Assembly: GCA_037074765.1 (NCBI GenBank)
Contig: JBAMDO010000336.1
Location: forward strand, 1 to 38,327
Origin: Mansonella perstans
Lineage: Eukaryota > Nematoda > Chromadorea > Rhabditida > Onchocercidae
DNA length: 38,327 nt
Direction of reading: 5' to 3'
In this document: piece after piece, positions 16,593 through 31,867 of the stretch
Layout of the letters: every line of letters starts with the position of its first letter
Position numbering within the stretch: the first letter of the stretch is position 1
Made by a program: the position numbers and the translations under genes
Notes under the pieces: generated by a model
Seen by the model: the letters and a program-made list of their open reading frames with translations, nothing else
Told to the model about the DNA's origin: nothing
The model's database searches: none

Positions 16593-16623
16593 TTTTTGTC
16601 AATCTTTAATTGATTGACAAAAA
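16593..16623. repeat. Perfect 12-bp-arm hairpin
   Basis: TTTTTGTCAATC (16593-16604) pairs with GATTGACAAAAA (16612-16623) around TTTAATT. It is intergenic, about 0.9 kb upstream of PCYT2. It could be chance in AT-rich DNA, although the GC-containing core GTCAATC is paired exactly. Confidence 0.6.
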
Positions 16624-17382
16624 TTAACAGTGGTATTATACTTTTTTAATTCTCATAAAATTTATCTACCAAATATTGTTTACTTTTTTTAAATTTCAAA
16701 TCTGGATTAATTCAAAATATGTAAATTCAAAATACTTTCAGGTAAATAGAACACATTGATCTCATTTAATTTCTTTTTTTTTTCTAATTATTTCACCTCA
16801 ATGACTTTTAGTGTATTTTCAACCGTCTTCTTCTTGAACTACCCATAGTTCTTACTTGCCTGCCCACCACTATATGAGCTCTTTTCTATGAAAATGACTT
16901 GACCCAAATGGTCTATGGAAATGACTTCATCAAAAACCAACCATTTGTTTTTTTTTTTAATTTAATAAAATTTAAAAATTTAAATTCATGAAGACTCAAT
17001 TACTTCAATGTAATGTATTGAAGGCAGTGACTATCGGCATTGAAAATCCCTTCTTGTAAGGTAAGATTTTTAAAATATAAGTTGACGTATCTTCTTGTAG
17101 CTAATTTCCGAACTTCATAATGCCAGTAACTGCAGCAGCATAAAACTTTTCACATCTTATTTTCATCATTTTTTTTTTTTTTTGCTATGCTAATTTAATG
17201 CAAGACAACTTTTACCATCTGCTGACTCGGCCTCAATATATATTCTTGCTATTTTAAATATGAATTAATCGATTCTCAATATGGCTAAATTTTACAATAT
17301 TTGAGAAGTGTTATCACATAAAACCTTTAAGGCTTGTATATGTTATGTTATAGTTACGTAATTTTCATTACGAAAGTGGAAT

Positions 17383-17402
17383 ACACGTACACGTGTACAC
17401 GT
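17383..17402. promoter_or_regulatory. Palindromic E-box cluster upstream of PCYT2
   Basis: GTACACGTGTAC at 17387-17398 is a perfect 12-bp palindrome centred on CACGTG, within three ACACGT iterations (17383-17402). CACGTG is the core site for bHLH factors of the Myc/Max, SREBP and TFEB types. It lies about 60 bp before the probable trans-splice acceptor of PCYT2, a promoter-proximal position. Binding is inference only. Confidence 0.4.
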
Positions 17403-17445
17403 TTAGTGAAATTTGTATTTCATACTAATGCGGAATAGTTAACTT

Positions 17446-17462
17446 CTTTTTTTTTATTACAG
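17446..17462 (+). promoter_or_regulatory. Probable trans-splice or 5' UTR acceptor of PCYT2
   Basis: A strong polypyrimidine tract followed by TTACAG ends at 17462, 43 nt upstream of the ATG at 17506. There is no coding sequence upstream that could join it, so it is best read as a spliced-leader acceptor or the end of a 5' UTR intron. It supports transcription starting upstream of 17446. Confidence 0.5.
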
Positions 17463-17505
17463 GTTTAATACTGCCACTGTTAGTGCAGCAGATAAGTTAA
17501 TCTAA

Positions 17506-20520
<3,015 letters not shown>

Positions 20521-20658
20521 GCTGCGCAGTGCAGTAACTATAAATGGTATTATATTTTCTGACAATATTTCAGTGAGAAATTATTGTTGCCAATACCCAT
20601 ATAAGTGAATTCCGAGACTTTGGAGAAATTCGGTGCTTCACTTTTTGACGTGATTGAA

Positions 20659-20664
20659 AATAAA
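20659..20664 (+). terminator. Polyadenylation signal of PCYT2
   Basis: AATAAA, 139 nt after the PCYT2 stop codon, in otherwise featureless sequence. This is the first canonical hexamer on the plus strand after the stop that I found. Confidence 0.55.
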
Positions 20665-21459
20665 CTTAGAGCCACATGATTATTTCTGAAATTTTAAAAA
20701 TTTATTAGGGAATGGTTTGTTCTTGTTTTATTCGATTTCATTGTATTAATGTGATTTACAAATTTTCATTACATTTTATGCTATACTATTGTGGACGTAT
20801 GAATTACGTGCTTACAACATTCTAGCTTCACGCCAATGTAACATTAAAACACTCCTGTAGGAAAAATTTTTGAATTGGTTTTCGAAGCTTAAAAAAAACA
20901 TTTATAGTTTTCAGGAAATCAACTTGTCAGTATCCGATTACTGAATTTACACAGTTTTTCTTATATAAATCTGTGCAGTCTGTACTGCATTTATTTTATC
21001 CCAATTCATTATAAGTTTTCAATCGTTTATTCAATTTCTTGGACTAAATGACGCTTGATAGGATTAACGTATTCGTATCTTTTATTTGAGCAGAAACTTC
21101 TTTTTTTTTAACTTATTTTCTAATTTGAGCATACAGATCGAGCTTGATATTATGAGAAGTTTAATTTTTACGTGTCGTACTATTCGTCTTTTTCACTGCT
21201 TTAGATGTTTATTATGTTAAAAACTTCTGCCAAGTTGGTGAATTTTTTCAAATGATAATTGTTAAAAAAACTACATAAACATTAACAGAAGAGATGTAAG
21301 CATTTTTGCAACACTGTCATAGATTCGGAAAAAAAAAAATTTGAATTGAAAGATTCGTTATGGACATGAAATTTTCTGGTTCAAAATTGTGGCTTTAGCT
21401 TATTGGAGACATTTGTTCAGGATACTATAAAAAAAAAATTGGAATAATTTTTATACTGT

Positions 21460-22613
21460 ACTGAATAGTTTGCCAGTATGCAGCAGGTACAAATCATTCA
21501 TTACAAATGAAATGCTTTTAAGCGTTGATTTAAAATTGCTTGATTAATTATCGGTGTTTCGAAAATTTCAACGAGTTTATTACTTCAGCAGTTTATTCAA
21601 TGATAGGATGCGTTATCGATTCACTGAATTAACGTTGGTTTTTGTCATTACTTTGTGTTGAATAAAGGGACCGTTTAATTCTGTTAACTTTAAAAGAAAT
21701 GTTGACCCGAAAAGATGAAGGAAAAATTGTAGCAAGCAGAATGATTTACTCGCAGTGAAATAATGGTAGCTAAATTAACAATTGAATAAAATTTCTTCGG
21801 CTCATTGATATGATGTGCTTCGTTAGATAAACTGGTTTTTGATAATGTCGGTTACCACCGATTATTTTTTCCAGTGAATCTCATGAAACCTGCCCTACTA
21901 CTTTTGTTAAAAACTTTTGCGCAATTCTTTTCATCTCTAAAACTTACCTATATTATTTATATTTGCGATTCAACTAAGGCAGTATTCAATTTTGTAATAT
22001 TGATATTCGAAATAACTGCGAAGTTTACCTTATTAATATGCAATATATGCAAGAAAGTTAATTAATTATTTTCGAACTGAAATGATTTAATCTATTATCA
22101 CTGATTGTTAAATCTTGTTGGAAATCTTTCTATTTTTGAGGATGTTGGAGTAATTAAAATGATGATTTATTTGGTTTTAACTCATTGCTTCGCTTCACAG
22201 TCAGTTGTCAGATGTTTTGTCAAGTAATGTTTTGTTTACTCATTTATTCCTTCAGGCAAATCGTTGATGTTGAAAGATGGCGAACACATAGAAGAAAGCA
22301 AAGAACAAACATTTCATTGTTCACATGAGATTTTAATTTTTGTGTTGCAAAACTTTTTTACTCTCCTAAATACTTTTGCTCATTTTACAGATATATGGCT
22401 ATGATTCGCTATGATTCACAGGCTGTGCAGCAACAGATCATGGGAAGGTATAGGAAGACCCATAGTTATTATATAAACTGAATAATTTGAGTGATACTGC
22501 GTGGTTTTTAATTACTCATCAAACAAATGTAATACTTTTGCAATGTTAACCCGACATTCGGATATCCTGCAATGATTCTGCGGTTATGTATCACTTGTAC
22601 AGTTTTGCTAAAG
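21460..22613 (+). repeat. Dispersed direct repeat, copy C
   Basis: Same order and orientation as copy A, about 7 kb downstream on the other side of PCYT2. The left half (21460-21895) is diverged. The right half (21909-22613) is nearly identical to 14771-15559, with only about nine differences by eye in the last 460 bp. It lacks both insertions present in copy A, so it better represents the ancestral unit of about 1.15 kb. It carries the same mini-ORF at 22395-22481 with identical sequence. No terminal inverted repeats or target duplications were found. Confidence 0.85.
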
Positions 22614-23168
22614 ATATTGAAAAATCTTTTGGAACAGATAAAAATCACTTCAATGCATTCATTGCAAACACCAACCAATTTACAGTTGTATGCTCATAAA
22701 ATTGTATTTCTGTCTGTTACTACTGGCTTATATTCGTTCAGAAGCAATCCGATCGGATTGTGTGAAAAACAAATAAATTACCATTTTTCTTTTTTTTTTG
22801 TTATTTGTCGATTACCTTTATAATAATCAAGAAAATGCATCTTATACCTTATGCTATTTGTTTCTTTTCCAAATTACAGGTATCATTTTTAGAAATTTCT
22901 TTTTTTTTCAGGGCAAAAATTTATTTGTTTTTAAAAAAACTTTTTAAAGTAATTAAGAAATTTTCTTATATAAGAAATTATGTTATTGTTTCTATTGTTT
23001 CAGCGAATAACTAATTGTTTTTTTGATAAGTTATGTGACATGTTGGGTAGCATTATTTACTTGTTACTGTTCACTTTACACTACATAAATTTTTGAATAT
23101 AATGAAAATATTGTTTTTTTTTCAGATAAGTTTAAAAAAAAAAAAAAAAAACAGTAATTTCTATAAGC

Positions 23169-23189
23169 AATGCTATAATTTATAGCATT
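23169..23189. repeat. Perfect 10-bp-arm palindrome
   Basis: AATGCTATAA and TTATAGCATT pair exactly around one T, flanked by an A-run on the left and T-run on the right. It could be a small foldback or chance. Confidence 0.5.
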
Positions 23190-25281
23190 ATTTTTTTTTA
23201 AAAAAAAACCGAAAAACAAAAAATATGAATTTAAATCGGTGCATTTTTGCCGGACATTTGTTGATTTGATTCTTGAGCTTGTCAAGCACAATTATGCGGG
23301 TTAATAGCTATATCCTACGTACAATTAATATTATAACTACTAACAATAAATTACCAGATGTTTCGATTCCCGGTGTACTCAACAAATTTATTTTTTAAAT
23401 AGATCAAACAGTACTATTTATTTTATCACCACTAGATTGCTAGATTAATCTTTTTTTAGCTATTTTTAGTTTTTTCGTTTTTTTCTTCATCCACTTTTTG
23501 TTATCATCATTCCTACATTATTTTTCCTATGTAGTTAAGAAGAAAAATCATGTCAAGAAAAAAAACATTTTAAAGAAAATCAATATATCAATAAGCAAGG
23601 GAAAGTTAATAAATGATTGGAAAGAGAAATAGAATAACTTTTTTTTTTTTTGTTGTACTCAAGCATTAATTATATTTTTCAAATCATATGATCATTCTGA
23701 GAAAAAAGAAAAAAAAACCCTTCAAGTAATATCGAATTTTTAAGTAACAATGAAATAAAGTAAATGAAAATTTTTAAAAGTAAAATTTTTCTTGATAAAA
23801 AGTTCGATAGATCAAACAAATATTCATTAACAACAGTAAAAAAAAGGAGTAGTAACATTCGAAATGATACAATTGTAAACTTAATCATTAACATCCAATA
23901 ATGACTTGAGATAAAAATTCTTGCAATTTTCATTCCTAATCAGGTCATCAACAATTCTTGAGTAATTGATACAATCAAATTTACATTCATCTAATTCGTC
24001 AAATATTTTTAAACATTGGAATTTCGTAACAGGAAAATCAAATTTATTAAATTATTTCAAATTTCATAAAAAAATGACAATTTGAAAAATTAGAAGAAAT
24101 ACGAAAACAGAAATGAATAGCAATGTTTATAAGTGAATGAATATGCAGTGCAATTGTGAAAATCATTTATCACTAATCCCTTTATTTAAAAAATGAGAGA
24201 TTAATTAAGCTTTTTTTTTTTCAAATTTTCATTCGAATTTTCTATTTAAATTACAATTCCGCCTAATTAAAAAAAGAAAGTCTATTGATGTCTTCTTTAC
24301 AATTTAATTGAAATTTGCAAACATATTCATCATCCCCTTTTGTAAAACTTATTAATTAATATCAAATATAAATAATGCAAGCATTTTTCTATGAATCAAT
24401 CAAAGTTATATGGTAAAATGTTAAAATTTGAAGATTTAAATAAAAGCTCTCTGACAATTAAAATTTATCTTTTAACATTTAAAAATCACATCACCTATCA
24501 CTTCCAAATATTTACAGTGTGATCTTATCGAAAAATTTTCCTTCTGATAACTCTCACTTATTTTAAGAATTGTTTGTTTCAGAGTTTCAAACTGTTTTCA
24601 AACCGTTAAATGACAATTTGTCATACATGATTATATTTCAATTTGAAGTGATCATGCAACTTTCCAACACTTTTTTTTGCGGAATATTTCCACCACTGTG
24701 TCTTTCTTTCATCCATTAACCAAACATATATACAAGCTTGATATGTATGTACATAATATGAATCATACTGTACAAGTAAGTAAAGACGAAAAATCCCAAT
24801 CTTTATGATATGTAGATGTAGTACAATTAACTATTTTTTCCAGCAAATTTACTAGAAATTTCCAGCTTATATTTTCCAGCGTGTAACAAAGTGTGATCTT
24901 ATATGGTGTATTCGTCTTTTAAGTGTTACATAATACAGTGTTTGATAATAAGCGTTTTTAATGCATTCAATAATTTCGAAGATAACGTTACAATTGTTGA
25001 ACAGATACAAAAAAAAAAAAAATTATATTGGAATCCCCGGCATTTGAGCATTTGACGGAATTCACTGACTATCACAAACACAGAAAAGAAGAGATGAAAG
25101 AAGAAAGAAATATGGAGAAAACGATAAACATTTTTGCAATCCACCCAACAAAAAAAGTATCGGGTAAATCTTTCACTTTCACAACATATGTCTATATTAT
25201 CATTATAGATTTATACCACATGAAAGATATGCAGAGGGTAAAAGAAATAGGAAAAGGGAAAAAGGACATGGAAATTTTGTG

Positions 25282-25431
25282 ATGAACGATAATTCGGCAG
25301 CGAAAATGAGTGTTTATTGTGAGTCACGGGAAGAAACCGGTAACGTTGAAGCAAAAAGGATCCGGAAAAATTATCGAGGGAAACCGTTCATGCAACCACA
25401 TAACGGTATCCAAAATGAAGTCATATTTTAA
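25282..25431 (+). other. Short open frame (49 codons) in a less AT-rich island; coding status unknown
   Basis: From ATG 25282 an open frame runs to TAA 25431 and encodes a basic, polar peptide (begins MNDNSAAKMSVYCESREETG). It overlaps by TGATG the end of an 84-codon Lys/Glu-rich frame (25028-25282). The island 25020-25450 is visibly richer in G and C than the flanks. No similarity is recognised and no clear exon partners are seen. It could be UTR sequence, a small gene, or an old insertion. Confidence 0.2.
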
Positions 25432-26669
25432 ATTGGCTTGACACCAAAGTTAATGGTTCAAAGGTCAAAAGAAACCAGATTTGAAAAAGAATAATGCCAA
25501 TTAATAAAACTACTTTTTTATTTTTTATTCAATACAAATTTTTTTTTTGGCTTCATTTTTTTCTTATTTCTTCTTTTTTTTCTTTCTAGAATTTATTTAA
25601 TTCTCAATTCAATGAGATACATTCAATTCAATTCAATATATCATATTGTTTACAATTTGCTGGATAAAATCCAGAATGAACCTTCAGTTGACTAGCAAAT
25701 CATACAAAAGAAACAAAATACTGTAATATTATTCACAAATTAAGCCATTGATAGACGAATGTATTACTATCAGTCAATAATGAAAATAAAAAAAGACGAA
25801 AGAATCATACATTCAATTACCATTTATAAAGTGTACAATTTTTTTTTTTTTAAAAAAAGGAACCAAAATTAAAATCAATTTTTGGGGGTAAAAAACATCA
25901 GTGATACAATTTAAATATATGAAATAATATATGGTAATATATTATCACTCGTCTCCGAGAATTTGAGATCCTCATAGGTGAAGAGAAAGGTAAATATATA
26001 ACTGTAGTTAATGAAGATGTACGGCATTTTTTCTTGAAGCATATTAAAAATTACTAAAAATCTCACTAAAAATTTTTTGAGAAATGCTAAAGAAATTTCA
26101 GATAATCAATTCTTAAGCTAATTCCCTCTAATAATATCATATCATCTACCTCACCTTCTTGCCTTTTGCCTTTCCCTCTCTTACTATATCTCAAATTTTA
26201 AATGCTCTCACATTCCACCACCCTGATTGATAACCATCGTTGTTGTTCGATAACTATCTGATTCAAATTAAATTTTTGAAATCAAAATCACGAATTATTT
26301 GGAAAAAATACTGGAGCAGACGAAAATTTAGACTTTGGGGTTTTTTTTTTTTTTTCAAGAAAAAAGAAGACATGAGCAATTTGCCCTGGCCCGAAAAATT
26401 GAAAATTCAAAATTTGAAATTTGAAAAATCCTCATCGAGTTTGCTTTTGTTAAAACATAAAGTTGCGCATATTCAAATTTAAAGAAAAAAAGTGCGAAAA
26501 AAAAAGTATTATTCGGAGTAATCATTTTGCCTGCATATATAGGAGTTTTTTCATTAAAATTAAATCCTCATTCACGAAATGAGATATTAAAAAAGAAATC
26601 CTGATACAATGAGAGAAAAACAGAGAGACATTAAGCACTAAAAATAGCCTATTAAGCAGGTACAGTATG

Positions 26670-26703
<34 letters not shown>
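26670..26703. repeat. 34-nt poly(A) run
   Basis: An uninterrupted run of 34 A on plus, about 210 bp past the RNF38-like stop, so T-run in the direction of that gene. A retroposed tail is possible, but no source sequence or flanking duplication was seen. Confidence 0.9.
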
Positions 26704-26705
<2 letters not shown>

Positions 26706-26916
26706 TCTGTGATAAGCATTCATTTTTAGGAATATGCAAGACGAAAAAAAAGAAAAAAAAAATCAGTACATCAGTATATTATTCAGAAAAAAGTATAGGT
26801 TAACACCGATGTCAGTATCACAGAAGTCTATTTTACAATTTAAATTGAAAAAAATTTTAATCCATTAAAAATGCCTAGAGCAAATTAAAAAATTAATGGC
26901 ACTTGGATTAGTTTTT

Positions 26917-29900
26917 TTAGAAACGCGAATCATGAATGAATCCATCTGCTGCTGGTTCTGTTGTTGCTCTCATTTGTGTGATAACCTGTACTGCCGCACG
27001 CGGATCACCATTTTCATCCACTGTAATATTTTCCGCTCCTGCCACTCCAACAGATGTTCCAGAAGCTCCCGTAACTACTGCAGTCACTCTATTAGCTCTA
27101 GTAGTTACCATTTCAAAAGTGTCGTCTTCATCTGATGCTGCATTTTGACGACAAATTGGACATGTACGATTGCCCCTAAGCCATTTATCAATACATTTTA
27201 GATGGAAATGATGTGCGCACGGCAGCATACGAACCAAATCGCGTTTCTCAAAATCGCATTGACAGATTACGCATACTTTTTCCATCAATAGTGCCGGGTC
27301 AGTGATACGAAAGGATTTTAGTTGGTCTATTTCATTCCTAAAAATATGAATCTATTTATTTAGCCTATCATCATCTGCACAACATTTATTAACAGTTAAA
27401 CACTAAAAAAAATCCATCAATTTCATTCCTGAAATTGAACATAATTGTGTTTCTCCCGAATTTTTCTCAACTCATGCAATTTACTTTGTCATTCCTTTAG
27501 GTGGTAGACGGGATGGATTCATCTGAGGTGCCATACGATCAAAGATATGAAGAACTGCTGCTTCCCATGCACGGAACGGGATTTCACCACTTGCCAATCT
27601 TTCTAATTGTTGATGATAAGTAGCCGCTGCTGATGCAGTTTCAATAGTATTCTGAAATGCCGCTTGCTGTGGCATCAATTCTGTAGCCATTGTTGGAACA
27701 GCAACAGGTCCCTCAACCTGAATTAATATATATTCCGATAACGATGAATATCTGTTTAATCGATGAGATGATGTTGAATGACCTTATCCTTGCATTATTT
27801 AAGTCATATATGTTTTACATACAAAAGTTCGGTTGCATCGCTCCATTCATTTATTTTTGCAAAAAAAAAAACGTGAGACTATGAGACTGACGGCACTCAG
27901 ACATACTAAAGAAACGTGGGACAAACGTTACAAAGACATACCAAAGGAACGGAATTTTGAGTAGTCTCGCCATAATAATCGATAGGATGACGAGCCCGAT
28001 TTGTTAATATTTGTGTTGCTGCTGCAGCCTGATCAACACCAGCCTGAGCAGCTGCTTGAGCAATTCGAACACGAGAAACCACTGACTCCATTTGCGCGTT
28101 AATCGCTCTTGGAAGATACGAAAATCCAGGATATAAGCGGTAATGAGCTGCATTGTGCTCCCAGTTACCATTACCGTTCACTGAAGATGGAATTCCAGAC
28201 TGCGGTCTGTAAAAACTGATCCACTTTACAAATAATCTGTTAATTTTCATTGAAATTCAAATTTCACTGAAATTTTTAAACCAAAATCACCATACCAAAG
28301 GATATCAAGGATTGCTGTCACATATTCATTTATTCTTAATCATTATTTTATGTATAAACTTTAGTACATCTTTATACATCTGGTTAAAAACCAGAATACT
28401 ATATCACAAAACATTAGGGTGCGAAATAATACAATCAGAACAACAAAATCTTGGGGGCGAAAAATCTTCCTTACATAATATAACCGGTTTAATTGAACAT
28501 CACATTTCCCATTTATCATGAAAGGAATAAACCCAATGTGGACCACCAACAACTGTTAAACCAGTTTTAGCAAAATGAATAAATAAAAAAAGTGAAATTT
28601 TTTAAGCTTACCCAGGAAATTCATCTAATGAACGCTGAACAGCAGAATATTCCTCCGGGATATCACTCATCATTGGTGGAAGAAAGTGATGCTCCGCAAA
28701 TGGAATTTCCTGCGACACGTATTGCAATGGTGTTGTGGGCAGGCGTAAACCCATTAGTGGCTACAAAATATAATATACCTGAATATTTTGCTTGAAATTT
28801 AGCTAAATTTAATCAGTGGCTTTTCATACATTAGCTACCTTAATAATACCTAGAAATCTATGAAACGTTTTTTTTTTTTTTTTTTTTTTTTTCAAATTTA
28901 AAAAAGATTGATACTACCATCACCTAACACTCAATAAATCTTCATTTACGAAAATCTCATAAAAAGAGAGAGAGAAAAGGAAACACCAACTGGATGTGGC
29001 ATAAAATATGCATAATTTGATGCAACCGACGGTGGTCCATGTCCATGGATGTGAAGAGCGATAGGAGTCTGTAAAGTTGTTTTGAAATTTGCATATTTAT
29101 GAAACATTTAAAATCAACTGATTAATTCCAATGGTTGCCATTTCAAACTTTAAGAGACACAGTGGTGTATATATGAAGAGGTATGAAGTTATCTTCTAAT
29201 GAAATGTAGAAACTTTTTCATATGATGAACAAAATCATAAGAAATATACATCTGATGGGTAAAACAAACCACATTATGTACAATAGACGTGCTCGGCAGA
29301 GCAGCAAGCTGAGCATGAATCTGAGGGGCGATAACCTGAGGTCCATAAATCGGCGTTATAGGTGGTTGTACGACAGTGGCGGCAGTTGGATCATAACCCG
29401 GAGACGAAGGTATGAGGCACGTTTGCTCAACAACACCTCAAAATGGAACAAACTTTTTTTCTAACAAATGTTTTCAACTTTACTTCAAATTTCTCTCTTT
29501 AATTTTCATTCCTTTTTTTTCTCTCTCTCCTTTTTCTATGTCCATATTTCCTGAAATTGATTTTTCTGACAGATATTAACAAATAGCTAATTTTCTCTAG
29601 CTAACATACTGGTACATCGAGTGATTCTAGTATATCTTTAATAAGGTAACACCTAATCGATTGAGGATATTTGCATTTAATTATTCATTTTCCAATTTCA
29701 ATTCTATGAAAAAAAATTGTTTTTTCCTTTGATACCTTAATTATGGTGCCCACCTTTACTAATTTCCATAAAATAATATCACCGTTTAAAAAGATTGTAT
29801 GCAAGGAGGAAATGGAAATATATGGGAATAAATAGAAAATGTCACAATCTCTTCGTAAGATTGTTAGTAAAGAACCAGCATGATCCAGTTCTGATGAACA

Positions 29901-31867
29901 CTTACGAACATACTGTAGCAGTAAGCCACAGTAAATGCAGATGCAGTATATATTTCTACCAAACGATTAGAAAGCCTCAAATAGATTGAACTAAAAATCC
30001 TAACTTACTTATATATGTATTCATATATATATTATACAGAAATAAAAATACATGTATTTATATATATAGAAATAAAAATGCAAATCATCAAAATTACGTA
30101 AAATTTTGAATAGCTACTTTTTTTGAACAATAATTTTCCTTTTTTCACTTCCATATATCAAAACATTTGGTTTAAATTTATACTTCTTATAACTCTTATT
30201 AGAAAAAATATTTCTTTAAGATTATTAATAATTGTTAAGGAAATATTTGCTGAAAATCTCAAATTGGATGATTTGAGATTTTCCAGATAAATTTTTCAGA
30301 TAAATCCACCTTCTAGGTAAATCATCATCCTATGATCATTCATGTCTTTTCGTAATTCATCATCTATGATCGTAATTGTTTTTTTTTTTTTTTTTTTTTA
30401 TCTGTTTTCATGGTATACCAAAAATCCAGAAGGCTTCATTTAAAAATACTCTAAAATATAAATCAAAATGCTCCTAAGCGGCGCTTAGATTATTTAGACA
30501 TGCTGAACATTGTTAAAGTTAAATAATTTCAGGATTTCTTCTTTTTTCTTTAAAGACAAAATCCAACTTAACATCGATTGCTTCTTTTTTTTTAAAGGAT
30601 AATAACTAAAATTAATTAATAATTAAAAAAAACAAACAAACGAACAAACCGTTAGCACAGCAACTGGGAAATGTCGGCCTAATATACGATGATGCATCTG
30701 TGTTAGCGTTACGACGACGGCGACTTGCCGATGGAACATCTGCAGCGGATTCTACATCTGCCGTACGCTTACGTGATGTCTCACCAGATGTTGCTGGTAC
30801 TGTTGACGTTTCTGTAAGACTTTGAACAAATGAAAAATTTTTCTGCTACAATAGCTTTGGAATTAAATTTAAAATATATCAATTGATAAGTAGATGATGC
30901 CACAAGGCAAACAGAATGCAATTTCATTATCATCACTAATTTTAATAAATTTCACAATCAATACTATAATACTAAGCTGATAAATTTTTATCGTTAAAAC
31001 TGAAGATATGAAACTTCATTTCTACAAGTGGATGATACTGATATTTAATATTAATCAAGCTTTTATCAGGATGAACTGTGCATTATCAAGCTTTTATCAG
31101 GATGAACTGTGCCGCTGAAGTTTGTCATTGGATAGGAAGGTATCAAACATCAGAAAGTGTCGCAGAACCTTACGTGGAGAAATTCATGCCATCAGAAGAA
31201 TGATACTGTGCACATTCCAAATCATCAATTCATAAGAAAACAATTCTTTTCAAAAAAATTTTCAAAATTTCTCAAAAAGTAAATGCTAAAGAGAATTTTG
31301 TCAAAATTTTTTCAGTTCTTTCTTTTTTCGCAACAAAATATTTTGCTGATTTTTAATTTTCATATATCTCTATTATGTCGTAATTACTTTTTACTCTTTT
31401 TTCCGAGAACTATTACTATTGTCACTTTCACATCCGTCGGTAGAAGCAATAAAAACGGTCACATCAAAAGATATTTTATTGAAGCTTTTTTTTTTTAGCA
31501 CTCCAAATTTTAGCCACTGTTTTACTTGGAACTGCGGAAGGTGTAAAGTTTCGAAAAATGCTACGGCGCAAATAAAGAAAATGCAGTTCAAAATCTAAAA
31601 TGCAAAAGGAAAACATGGTTGCTATAGGGAATTTCAAATTTAATGTACACATTTAATTTCTTCCTACTTGTATATGCATGGACTAAAATTGTCATTTTAA
31701 CTTTTCAGGCCAATTAACTGAAATTTATTCTTCCAAATCATTTAAATTTTTTGTAAGAAATCAATAGATTAATATTAAGTAAAAGAATGAAAAAAAGTTA
31801 ACAAACCTGGGATTTGTTGAAAGACGAGGCCAAGATGAAGGGCCGATTCCACTTCTCTACCCGACAT
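26917..31867 (-). CDS. RNF38: RNF38/RNF44-like RING-H2 E3 ubiquitin ligase (8 exons, 511 aa)
   Basis: Predicted E3 ligase that recruits an E2 through its RING. Exons, 5' to 3' on minus: 31867-31807, 30811-30650, 29436-29270, 29068-28991, 28760-28612, 28206-27942, 27717-27485, 27337-26917 (stop 26919-26917). Phases agree and the sum divides by three. Residues 34-54 hold basic clusters SRKR and SRRRR, a possible bipartite nuclear signal. 80-300 are Pro/Gln/His/Ala-rich, including PPITPIYGPQVIAPQ and PLQYVSQEIPF, which recall the [20 protein letters not shown] region of human RNF38. KGMTKNEIDQLKSFRI matches the conserved GLTKADIEQLPSYRF lead-in to the RING. RING-H2 is C394, C397, C412, H414, H417, C420, C431, C434. 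Unlike the human proteins, which end soon after the RING, 77 residues follow, Thr/Val/Ala-rich and acidic. The exon ending at 28991 uses a GTTGGT donor; the next GT would shift the frame. Orthology to RNF38 or RNF44 is not resolved. Confidence 0.88.
28868..28892. repeat. 25-nt T-run in RNF38-like intron
   Basis: Homopolymer in the intron between exons 29068-28991 and 28760-28612; on the coding strand it is an A-run. A second run of about 22 T lies at about 30379-30400 in the intron between exons 30811-30650 and 29436-29270. Confidence 0.85.
30252..30283. repeat. Perfect 13-bp-arm hairpin in RNF38-like intron
   Basis: GAAAATCTCAAAT (30252-30264) and ATTTGAGATTTTC (30271-30283) are exact reverse complements around TGGATG. 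It lies in the 1.2-kb intron between the second and third exons. No role is evident. Confidence 0.75.
31054..31111. repeat. 31-bp tandem duplication in RNF38-like first intron
   Basis: ATCAAGCTTTTATCAGGATG begins at 31054 and again at 31085, and the match runs on through GAACTGTGC. Exact copies imply a recent duplication. It lies between exons 31867-31807 and 30811-30650. Confidence 0.9.

Larger units (their letters stand above)
12501..17505. other. Divergent intergenic region between VPS11 and PCYT2 (promoters, repeats)
   Basis: About 5 kb separates the two divergent starts. The first 500 bp (12510-13030) is the least AT-rich part and presumably holds the VPS11 promoter. From about 13590 to 15765 it is occupied by the dispersed repeat described separately. 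The rest (15.8-17.4 kb) is A/T-rich with T-runs near 16575-16600, 16770 and 17170, a hairpin at 16593-16623, and an E-box palindrome near 17387. No ORF here has a recognisable protein or consistent exon structure. Confidence 0.6.
20521..26916. other. Intergenic region between the convergent 3' ends of PCYT2 and RNF38-like
   Basis: About 6.4 kb. AATAAA at 20659-20664 is a good PCYT2 polyadenylation signal, 139 nt past the stop. 21460-22613 is repeat copy C. 22.6-25.0 kb is very A/T-rich, with many homopolymers and a 10-bp-arm hairpin at about 23169-23189. 25020-25450 is a less AT-rich island with short open frames. 25.5-26.9 kb is A/T-rich again, including a 34-nt A-run at 26670-26703. ATTAAA on minus (26861-26856) may serve RNF38-like. 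Confidence 0.55.

Noticed and set aside
26560..26703. Possible retroposed gene or SINE ending in the 34-nt A-run
   Set aside because: No recognisable source RNA, no promoter boxes and no flanking duplication were found; homopolymer runs are common throughout this window.
26896..27148. Plus-strand Cys/Ser-rich frames opposite the RNF38-like last exon
   Set aside because: Antisense shadows of a RING exon with eight intact zinc ligands.
30474..30492. Small near-palindrome CTAAGCGGCGCTTAG
   Set aside because: Short, imperfect at the centre, and intronic with no supporting context.
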